NCBI GenBank assembly: GCA_036897485.1
Contig: JAYMTF010001483.1
Location: 1-23,172 of the forward strand
Direction: 5' to 3'
DNA from: Pelargonium nanum
Taxonomy: Eukaryota > Streptophyta > Magnoliopsida > Geraniales > Geraniaceae
DNA length: 23,172 nt
The notes beneath the pieces are model-generated. The model saw nothing but the letters and a program-made list of their open reading frames with translations. It did not search any database and was not told the origin of the DNA. The translations under genes were made by a program, and so were the position numbers. This document shows, piece after piece, positions 10,592 to 20,200 of the stretch (position 1 is the stretch's first letter; each line of letters opens with the position of its first letter).

Positions 10592-12343
10592 ATGGTGGTT
10601 GCCGGAGCTGGCGGCGGCGGCGGCACCACGAGAGGCCTCGCCGTCCAAGTCATAACCGGGCGTTGGTTCACCATCTTCGCCTCCTTCCTCATCATGTCGG
10701 CCGCCGGCGCCACCTACATGTTCGGTCTCTACTCCTCCGACATCAAGTCCTCCCTCGGCTACGACCAGACCACGCTCAACCTCCTCAGCTTCTTCAAAGA
10801 CCTCGGCGCCAACGTCGGCATCCTCTCCGGCCTCATCAACGAGGTCACGCCGCCCTGGGTCGTCCTCTCCCTCGGCGCCGTCCTCAACTTCGCCGGCTAC
10901 TTCATGATCTGGCTCGCCGTCACCGGAAAAATCCCCAAACCCCAGGTCTGGCACATGTGCCTCTACATCTGCGTCGGAGCAAATTCTCAGTCCTTCGCAA
11001 ACACTGGCTCGTTGGTCACGTGCGTCAAGAACTTCCCCGAAAGTCGCGGCGCGGTTCTCGGGATCCTCAAGGGATATGTGGGCCTCAGTGGAGCGATCAT
11101 CACCCAAATCTTCCACGCCGTCTACGGCGACGACACCAAATCGCTTATACTCCTCATCGGCTGGCTCCCGGCGGTCTCCTTCGCCTTCCTCCGAACCATC
11201 CGAATCCTCCCGGTGACCCGACAGAAAAACGAGCTCAAGGTTTTCTACAACTTCCTCTACATCTCCCTCGGCCTCGCCGGATTCATCATGCTCATAATCA
11301 TCGTCCAGAAGCAAGTGACGTTCACGCGAAGCGAGTACCGCGGCAGCGCGGTGGCGGTCCTCGTCCTCCTCTTCCTCCCCCTCGCGGTGGTTGTGGTGGA
11401 GGAGTACAAGATATGGAAAAACAAGAACCGCGCCTTGACCGACCCGGATCCGGTTAAGATCATTACGGTGGTGCCCGAACCGGTTTTGAATTCGGATCCG
11501 GGTGCGAACGTTCCTGCTGTGGAAAAACCGGTTTCGTGCTGGAGGACGGTGTTCCGGCCGCCGGACCGCGGCGACGACTACACGATCCTCCAGGCGCTCT
11601 TCAGCGTCGACATGCTGATCCTCTTCATGGCCACCATTTGTGGTGTCGGCGGGACGTTGACAGCGATAGACAACTTGGGGCAAATCGGGACGTCGCTCGG
11701 GTACCCGAAACGGAGCATAAGCACATTCGTGTCGCTGGTCAGTATCTGGAACTATCTGGGGCGGGTCACGTCCGGGTTCGGGTCGGAAATCTTTCTAGCG
11801 AGATACAAATTTCCACGCCCGCTCATGCTCTCCATGATTCTCTTGATGTCATGTGTTGGTCACGTGCTGATCGCTTTCAACGTCCCCAACGGCCTCTACG
11901 TGGCGTCGGTGATCATCGGGTTTTGTTTCGGGGCCCAATGGCCGCTCCTTTTCGCGATCATATCCGAAATCTTCGGACTCAAGTACTACTCGACCCTGTA
12001 CAACTTTGGAGCGGTTGCGAGTCCAATCGGGTCGTATTTGCTTAACGTTCGGGTCGCTGGATACTTGTACGACAAGGAAGCGAAGAGGCAAATGGTGGCT
12101 TCGGGTCTGCACCGATCGGACGGGAAGGATTTGAATTGTGTAGGAGTGGAGTGTTTTAAATTAGCTTTCATTATAATTACGGCGGCAACGGTTTTTGGAG
12201 CGTTAGTGTCGCTAATTTTGGTGGCTAGGACTAGAAAATTTTACAAAAGTGACATCTACAAGAAGTTTAGGGAGGCGGCCAAGGCCGCGGAGGCCGAAAT
12301 GGCGGTGGCCGGAAACGGAGTGCCGGCGGCGAAAGGGAGTTAG
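10592..12343 (+). CDS. Nodulin-like / NFD4-like major facilitator superfamily membrane protein
   Basis: Single-exon gene of 583 residues ending in TAG at 12341-12343. The open frame extends upstream to a TTG at 10529, but the first ATG is at 10592, about 70 nt after the inferred start site, so I take that as the start. A plant 'nodulin-like' domain covers about residues 24-268, beginning GRWFTIFASFLIMSAAGATY. A hydrophilic loop at about 271-330 contains acidic and proline-rich sequence. A second membrane half runs from about 332 to 547 with IWNYLGRVTSGFGSE (385-399). Around 12 membrane spans are expected. The C-terminus is Ala/Glu/Lys-rich and cytosolic in style. The family includes NUCLEAR FUSION DEFECTIVE 4 and nodulin-like transporters, and most members have no known substrate. 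The gene is strongly GC-rich at third positions, unlike the AT-rich DNA and AT-rich exons around it, which is seen in some intronless plant genes. Family confidence is high; substrate and membrane location are unknown. Confidence 0.92.
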   Translation: MVVAGAGGGGGTTRGLAVQVITGRWFTIFASFLIMSAAGATYMFGLYSSDIKSSLGYDQTTLNLLSFFKDLGANVGILSGLINEVTPPWVVLSLGAVLNFAGYFMIWLAVTGKIPKPQVWHMCLYICVGANSQSFANTGSLVTCVKNFPESRGAVLGILKGYVGLSGAIITQIFHAVYGDDTKSLILLIGWLPAVSFAFLRTIRILPVTRQKNELKVFYNFLYISLGLAGFIMLIIIVQKQVTFTRSEYRGSAVAVLVLLFLPLAVVVVEEYKIWKNKNRALTDPDPVKIITVVPEPVLNSDPGANVPAVEKPVSCWRTVFRPPDRGDDYTILQALFSVDMLILFMATICGVGGTLTAIDNLGQIGTSLGYPKRSISTFVSLVSIWNYLGRVTSGFGSEIFLARYKFPRPLMLSMILLMSCVGHVLIAFNVPNGLYVASVIIGFCFGAQWPLLFAIISEIFGLKYYSTLYNFGAVASPIGSYLLNVRVAGYLYDKEAKRQMVASGLHRSDGKDLNCVGVECFKLAFIIITAATVFGALVSLILVARTRKFYKSDIYKKFREAAKAAEAEMAVAGNGVPAAKGS

Positions 12344-12433
12344 AGAAGATGGTATAATTAGTGTGGTTGGGTACAGTTTTTAGGCTAAGATTAAAAGGTA
12401 AATATGGATGTGCTAAATGGGAATTGTATATGG

Positions 12434-12726
12434 TCCCATTTGGTGATTGTAACACACATTTTGGTATGTTTTTTTTCAAGTAATAAATGGGAAAAGTTCA
12501 AGCACATAATTGATTATTTGCATTATGAGCAACAAATTGTAGAATGTACATAACTTGACTAATCTAATGTTTTTCTTGTTTTTTGTTTTTTTTTTATAAT
12601 TGAGGCGGATAGTACTATGTATGTTACTTGGAATTTTTGTTGGGTAATAAAATGTGTTGAGTTAAGACAAAATTGGAGGTACTTACTGTCCATTTTGAGT
12701 ATTGTGTCACACATTTTGGTATGTTT
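12434..12726. repeat. Diverged direct repeat downstream of the MFS gene
   Basis: CACACATTTTGGTATGTTT is perfect at 12453-12471 and 12708-12726. Weaker similarity extends about 18 bases to the left of each copy (12434 and 12689). The copies are 255 bp apart and flank the likely poly(A) region. They could reflect a local duplication or an old insertion with flanking repeats; the DNA between has no TIR or coding content. Confidence 0.65.
12482..12487 (+). terminator. Likely poly(A) signal of the MFS gene
   Basis: AATAAA sits about 140 nt after the stop codon, following a TGTAACACA and T-rich stretch. This spacing is normal for a plant 3' UTR. Another AATAAA lies near 12647. Confidence 0.45.
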
Positions 12727-13800
12727 CAATTTTAGATGCTCAATGAAGAGAATGAAGTTTATTTGAATTTTTCATAGTAGAAAATAGTTGTTAATTGGTA
12801 TCCAACCGATCAAATACAAACATATTGGATAAAAGATACGATAGGATGGAGTTAAGTCGCCTACTAAACGATAGGTGAATCAGACATTTAAAACGACATA
12901 ATTTTGAATAAGTTATCGAGAAAATGTCATAATTACGTAGTATTACACATATATTTTGTATGAAAAATTAATCAAAACCACGTAATTTTAAAATAATCAC
13001 ATTATCAACTAACGTGCATTCATTAATAAATAATTAGATATTGTGAGCTTCGTTTATAATTACTTGTTAGTTGTGACCATGTCTTATTTTTTAAGGTGGA
13101 CTTGGTATGATTTTGATACTAATACAGTGAGCTAGAGTGTCATGTAATATTATATTTATCTTGTTCTTTAAAAATAGAATTGAATGTTAATTGATTGCTG
13201 TAGGGTAGGGCACTGCAGTGAAGTGGTGGTTATGGGGAGCCATCGGGCGATGGTCCCTAAGTATAACGTTACCTACAACTACAAAACATGTAGGACTAAA
13301 TGAAAACACACACCTTTAAGCTTTGACAATGTCACCTCTCTTTTTCATATATTTATTATCAAACAAACTTCAATCTACTCTAATTGCATCTCTAATTAAC
13401 TATTTTAAAGTGTGCAATTAGTGTTTTTGTTTGGTCCTACTGTCTGGTTGTCCAACTATACTTTTTAGGTTTCATAAGCCTATTGTTTGCAATATATTAG
13501 GCAAAATTTTAGTTTTTCGACCACATTAATATAGTAATAAGATTGCGTTTGAATAATAACTTTGAAATATCTACAATTCTAAAAACTGATTCACACAATT
13601 TTATGGTAATTAAGTTATTTGGATTTCATTGATGCACTCCTTGGCGTCAAAGGCGTAATCACTAGTCTATTACCATCAGAGACGATCCCCATGGTGAGAA
13701 AAGGGCTTGTGAGTTTGTTGTCATCGACATACCATTCAACTATTATTCTATGTTCACTAGCCCTTTAGTTTAAAATGTTGAGATGTTTTCAATATTACTG
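12488..13800. other. AT-rich intergenic DNA, no gene seen
   Basis: No gene or RNA is recognisable between the MFS 3' end and the KTF1 promoter. A less AT-rich patch near 13200-13260 has no open frame or known motif. Confidence 0.65.
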
Positions 13801-14160
13801 GCAATTCGGGCCTTGCTCGGAGGGTGACCATGGGCTGACCTATATAACCACGAGTCTGGGTTAGCAAAACATGACCCGAACTATTATCGGGTCAAGCTAT
13901 GGCGGGTTGGGTTGGGTTGACCCAAGTCTTGTGTCATGTACGGTGGTTGCTCCAGAGAACTCTACATATAGGCCCAATTCTCAGAAACTAGGAACCCAAG
14001 CACTTTTTCTTATACTGATTTTCCCGGTTTTGAGCTAAGTACCGGTCGAGAACTGATCCGGAATATTTGACCTACATGTTACCGACCGAACCGGCCCGAT
14101 TATTCGTACGTGTCGTACAGATGTAATTCGCCCAGATAAAGAAGAAGAAGAAGGTCATTT
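13801..14160 (+). promoter_or_regulatory. KTF1 upstream region with GGGTC/GACCC palindromes
   Basis: The region contains an 8-bp stem, TGACCCGA (13872-13879) and TCGGGTCA (13887-13894), with a 7-nt loop. GGGTTGGGTTGGGTTGACCCAA follows in the next 35 bp. One site II word GGCCCA lies at 13971-13976. No clear TATA box is seen near the inferred start (about 14160-14240). The GGGTC/GGGTT-rich patch resembles dispersed plant repeats of this composition more than a defined promoter element. Confidence 0.4.
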
Positions 14161-14248
14161 TGGTAAATTAATAAAAAGCTATTTCACTCACTCTGGAGCA
14201 GAAGGTCCTTTTTTTACTATCTCTCTCCATTCTCTTGGTTCCAGGTTC

Positions 14249-14296
14249 ATGCGTTTCTGTAAAACCCTCCCATCTTCTGCCAACAAAATCGCCTGA
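14249..14296 (+). CDS. Upstream ORF (15 codons) in the KTF1 leader
   Basis: ATG at 14249 opens a short frame ending in TGA at 14294-14296, only 3 nt before the KTF1 ATG at 14300. It is in a different frame from KTF1. The peptide (MRFCKTLPSSANKIA) has no known match to me. If transcription starts upstream of 14249, the scanning ribosome meets it first and would have almost no distance to reinitiate at the main start, so it may lower KTF1 translation. The transcription start is not proven. Confidence 0.5.
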   Translation: MRFCKTLPSSANKIA

Positions 14297-14299
14297 AAA

Positions 14300-17200
14300 A
14301 TGCCTCGTAAAGGCAAGGAAGTCGCCGGAAAAGGCAAGCGCAAGCTCGACGATGACAAGTCCGGCGGCGGCCGGAAGCGGAAGAACCCTAACGTCCTCCA
14401 GTTCTTCGAGGACGCCGCCGACGAGGCCTACGAATCCTCTGATAGTGACCTCGACGGTATGCGATTTCGTTACATTATGTTCCTGCGTGCTAATCGTTAG
14501 GGTTTTGAGATTGTTTGGTGGTTTTTGTGTGTGTGTGTGTGAAATTGTTGTTTTCCCGTTGTGATCGACTTGTATATTGTTATGTTTCTAGGGTTTTCTT
14601 GTAGCTTTTGTTTTGGTTTTGGAAAATGTTGGGAATCTGTTAGCTTGATCGCGGTAATTAGGAGAATGTGGGTGGATTGTGATGTGTCGTTTTGGGATAT
14701 TTGGGGGTTTTCTGAGTCTCGTGTTTCTGTTTTCTGCATTTTGGTTGCATGTGATGTTGATTCCTGATACGAGGACAAATTTAATCTTTTCTACCATTTT
14801 TGCTGGTGATGATGTAGGCATGGTGGTATGTGTGTCTCCTAAGGTTTGTGTAAATGGGGTCCGATAATGGTCTGTGAGTTTTACTGTAAAGATGGAAGTG
14901 AACAATATAGACATAATGACTTGGAAATGATTGTTAAAACTTAATCCATGCCAATGTTGGAGCTCTTGTGTAACCAGTGAAATTTTGCAAGAATTTTACT
15001 GACACTTGTATATTTTTATATTCACACACTGGCTTATATGTGATGAAAAAGCATCAGAAGCACAAAGTGTCTTGAGTGGTGACTGAAATGATGGATATTT
15101 TCCATTATAATTACGTTTATAGCTGTAGCATGAATACCGACTAATTTACAATCGTTGTTGCTAAGCAATTTGAAGTGAATTGCTCTTTGTTCCAGATTGT
15201 TCATTGTCAACAAAGTTTGTACTTTCAATTGCATTTGAGTTATGTTGGCATGCTAAAGTCAGGTTTTGTGAATACTATTTGATATATAGTGGAGCGATTG
15301 AGGGTAAGGACTTTCCATTATAGGTGTTGGCGTGTTGCCAAATATTGCAGGATGATCATGTTAAGGTCTTTCCGTTATAGGAAAACCCATGAAAGTATTC
15401 TTTATCTAATAAACTTAAAGGTCTGGTGATCCCTGGATTTAAATTGGTCAAATAAGAGTCATATAAAGTTTGAACTACAGAGTTCTGTAAATTTCCGGCA
15501 ATAATTCTACTATACATCTGTGATAATGCCTCAAAATTTTCTGTTAAAATTATGAATTTTGTACTGTAGATATTGTAAAGCTTAATTTGAGGTCAATCAA
15601 ATAGGGAATCAAGCTTTGATTCCTTGTATCTGTTACTATATCTGTTATTTGAATCTGGGTTTGTCCGACTCTCCTGGTTGATCTATGTTTTTTTTGCACT
15701 TATGATTTCTTAGGTATGCAGATTTGTTGTGATCTTTTCATTTGTTTATTCATAGAGTCACAACACTTTTTTATTTCAAAAACTTGTATAATCTTCATAG
15801 GCATAGTTTGATAATGATAAGGTGTGTAATTATTTAGACATTAATATTTCTCTCTCACATTTTAAATTTCTGGGAACAGATCTTTTTGATGATGACTTTG
15901 ACATGGAACTAAAAGTTGAGAGTGAACCAGGAAAGGCAGATAGCCTTCCTGTGTTTCCTAAAGAGGAGGAGATGGATGAGGAAGATTTTGATAAAATGAT
16001 GGAAGAACGTTACAAAGATCTTTCTAGATTTACATATGCTGGAGACGGTTTTGAAACAAGAAGATCTGTTGAAAGAAATTCTTTCATGCCACTTGTGAAA
16101 GATCCTACTATCTGGAAAGTCAAATGCATGGTACTTACTAGTTACTACTTACCTTTGTAATTTTTTTTAATACCGCCCTCTGTCAGATCTTGAAGTGGCT
16201 TCTCTCAACTATTCGTCTCGTCATCCTTTCTTTGTGTTCAATGGGAACATATTGGTTGCAGGTTAACCGCGAAAGACATTCAGCTTTTTGCCTTATGCAG
16301 AAGTATGTGGATTTGCAATCGTTGGGCACCAAACTGCAGATAATTTCTGCATTTGCTGTAGACCATTTAAAGGGTCATATTTATATTGAAGCTCACAGGC
16401 AGTGTGATGTTGTTGAGGTAGTATCATCTTTGTTTGTTGTTGTAGATACCATTTTACTAGTATATTTCTTCTACAGTGTTATCGGCAGACCAAAATGTGG
16501 ACTTCCTTTTTTCTTTTTTCCCTTCAGGCATGCAAGGGGCTTTGTAGTATTTATGCCACTCGAGTATGGGCAGTTCCACAAAGTGAAGTTTCTCATCTGC
16601 TTTGTGTACGACATAAATACAGTGGAGTTTCTGATGGAATGTGGGCCCGTGTGAAAAATGGGAAATACAAGGGTGACCTGGCGCAGGTACTGTATGCTCC
16701 TTGTAATTTTCGAGTTGCTTTAGTGCTTGTGTTTGTACTTCTTACTTTTCCTTTATTAATCCAATCACTGTAGGTTGTAGCTGTTAATGATGAACGAAAG
16801 CGAGCAACAGTCAAGCTGATCCCAAGAATTGATCTACAAGCATTGGCACAAAAATTTGTATTCTCTTATTTCATTTTCCTTTGTGATGATTACCATTCCA
16901 TACACTACCATATTATGCCATTGCTGCTACTACCTTTTAATATTTCCTAAATTGGGGGGTTGAGATGCTTGTTTCCCAGGAAAACCACCTGCTATTTCTC
17001 AGATTAGTGCAGATCTTATGATGCTTTTTTTAGTGTATAATTTACTTAAGCTAATTCACTGGAAATATTTTTTTTATAGAGAAGGCTCATTGCGACTGAT
17101 GAGAATCTTAGAGTTCTCTGTAGTGGTTCTGAGTCTTAGCTTATGGAGTAACATAATAAATCAATTTATTTTAAGGATGCGGTGTGTGGGAAACTACTTC

Positions 17201-20200
17201 TAAATTACGACTTCCCTTGTTAGTTGTTACCGACGGCAAGTTGAAAAATATGGGTTTCACTTTCAGTAGTTGGTTGCATTATTTTATTTAATTCATTTTG
17301 TTCTATATCATATTACCATTGGGCCTTTTCTCAACCTCCTATTTAGCATGTTTTTCTCTTGGAGCCTTGTGCACTGGGCTGTTCCTTTTTAATGTATTTG
17401 GGAATTAGTATGGTGTTTATGTGGTGGTTTGGGGGTGTAGCTCTAAGGTCTGAATATACCGTAGCCAAAAGTAAGAATGAAAAAGACCTTGGATCCTTTC
17501 AAAAGTCATGATGCCCATATTGATAATCAATTTGTGATGTAACTGGTGTAATAGTAAAGTTATACATTGTGGAAGTTGTGATGCTTTGCTCATGTTGTAC
17601 ATTGAAGATGTCTATTTCCTAGCATGGTATATACTATGATGTACTCAATTATTGTTTTGAAATATACTTTAGGGTTCTGGAGTACCTATTAAGAGAACTG
17701 CTACACCAGCACCACGATTAATCAGCCCAAGTGAACTTGAGTAATGTTCCCAATCTCAATTTTGTAGTTCATTGCTACATTATACATCTTCTAACAAAAT
17801 TGTTTATTTTCACCTACGCAGGGAGTTCCGGCCTCTTATTCAATACAGACGTGATCGCGATACTGGCCTAGTTTTTGAAAATCTGGATAGTCTAATGCTC
17901 AAGGATGGATATGTTTACAAAAAAGTATCAATTGATTCATTAAATTGTTCAGGTGTTATGCCTACAGAAGATGAGTTACTCAAATTTAAGCCAGCTGAGA
18001 ATGAACAGTCTGGTGATATGGAGTGGCTTTCTCAGCTTTATGGTGAGCAAAAGAAGAAACGCATCATCAAGTTTGAAAAAGGCGGTGGGAAAGGAGAGAG
18101 TTCATCAGGGGCGATTACAGGGGGAGGCTTTGAACTTCATGATTTAGTGTGCTTTGGGTAAGTCTTGCATTGCCTTGTGTAGAATTATTGATCAATTTCC
18201 TACTTCCCAATATTTCTGAATCTATGATCTCATTTCTTTCTTAATGTAGCCGGAAGGATTTTGGTCTTGTCATAGGCACTGAGAAAGATGACAGTTACAA
18301 GGTATATAATTAGTTTATTTGTTTCATCTGGGTACACGGTTGGCTACTGACCTGTTCTTCACATTCTAGATTCTGAAAGAGGGTTCTGAAGGACCTATAG
18401 TGGTGACTCTTCCTCAAAATGAGTTAAAGAATGGCCTCTTTGATGCAAAATTTACTGCATTAGACAAAAGTATGAAGAGCATATCCATTAATGATAGTGT
18501 TAGAGTTTTGGATGGTCCATGCCAGGTCTGATTCTGATTTCACCCTAGTAGTTCAATTGATTTTTTAGTAGTTCTTTTTCTATTAACTCGAATAGATTTG
18601 CACTTGAAGGCTTAAAGCCTTTACTCAACTTTTCTTTCTTTTCAGGGTCGACTAGGGATTGTAAAGCAAATCTACAGAGGAACAATCTTTTTGTATGATG
18701 AGACCGAGGCAGAGAATGGAGGATATTTCTGCTCGAAATCACAAATGTGTGAGAAAATCAAGCCCTCTACAGATCCATTCAGTGACAAGGTTGAAATTCT
18801 GAAAAATAAAATAGCTATATGGCATTTTATTTCTATTTTTTTTGCTGGTTTGTGATAGTATTTCTAACAATATTTTCATTTAGGGTGGTGAATCAGGACC
18901 TTCTGGTTTTGATGGATTCCCATCATCTCCAAAATCCCCACTGTCACCTAAAAACCCATGGCAAGCAAGGGAGAATAAACGCGACTGTATGTATATTGGA
19001 ATTTTGAGATTCAGTTGAAGATGCCAAAGTTTCTGCATTCTATTAATCATGTTTCTTAATGCAGTCAATCAAGGGGACAGAGATGGGATGTTCTCAATTG
19101 GTCAAACCTTGAGAATCCGCTTGGGTCCCTTAAAGGGATACCTTTGCCGTGTCCTAGCTATTCGTCGTTCTGACATTACAGTGAAGCTTGATTCCCAGCA
19201 GAAGGTTCTTACAGGTGTGTATTAAATCATGAATATCCACTCTTGGTTAAGTACAGTCTTATCACTGTTTTAACATTTTATCAATATTAATGTTGCTAAA
19301 GTAAAAAGCGAGCATCTTTGTGAGGTTCGAGGGAAGAGCTCTAGCATATCTATGAGGTACTGGTTTCTGTAACTATTTTTATGTATGGATGTGTTTATTG
19401 TTGTGATAATTCCCTAATTGTTGTTTTGATGTGCTATTCTATAGTGAGGACCCAGCATCAAGTACTCTAAAATCATGTGATCTGCTTGGAAATCAAGGAT
19501 CATCTTCAGGTGAGTACATATATGGTTGTGCTTGTAATTGATCTTTTGATTCTCTTTATTTGTTTATTGACTAAACTGCATGTAATTTTTAAACGAGTGA
19601 GAAGTCTCACATATGCCATTCCTAATGGTAAGATAACTGGTTGCGTCAAATGAACTCATGACTCATCCTATTCATGCTACTTTTGCTGTGTACATTGGAA
19701 TTTAATGGCATTGGCAGACTCTTGGAACTTATCAATGAGATCATTATATTACCATTGGCAATGGTTGCTTCTGAAAATTCTCTGGGATGTTTATAGTTGT
19801 TGGATGATTTCCTTACACAAGGTATTTTTTTTAGCACGGTTATATGGAGATTCATATTGTGCATTGTTATTATAGCTATTTTTTGTATTGTATCGTATCT
19901 TATCTCTATACATGTCGGACGATACTGACAATCAAAGTTTTTAGCATTATCTTGTCTTTTTTTTTTTCTTTAATCAGCAAAGAAAATTATTATTATTATT
20001 ATTATTGTTATTATTATTATTATTGAAGGTGAATTTTTTTTTAGCTAAATACAATTTTTTACACTTGCTTTTAACTTAGACCAACTATATCTATTCAGTT
20101 GGATTTTATTATTTTATTGTATTGGTAGTGGAATTGATTGGAATGAGCTCATTTTGTTTTTCTTGCGGTTACTCTTATGTATCAAACTTTTGATAGTTTT

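Noticed and set aside
10586..11683. 365-codon open frame on the minus strand opposite the MFS gene
   Set aside because: It is the antisense shadow of a GC-rich coding sequence. Its product is a low-complexity Glu/Asp/Arg/Gly string with no domain, while the plus strand encodes a clear membrane protein.
15305..15381. Near-repeat TAAGG-CTTTCC-TTATAGG pair, 57 bp apart
   Set aside because: 18 of 20 bases match, but it is isolated intronic sequence with no further structure. It is kept only as a note in the intron 1 entry.
15605..15623. 8-bp hairpin GGAATCAA-GCT-TTGATTCC in KTF1 intron 1
   Set aside because: Short perfect palindromes are expected by chance in several kilobases of AT-rich intron, and there is no supporting context such as a miRNA-length stem.
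16190..16654. 154-codon frame reading through KTF1 exons 3-4
   Set aside because: It is exon 3 extended into flanking introns and into a wrong frame over exon 4. Splice sites and the conserved NGN sequence define the real exons.
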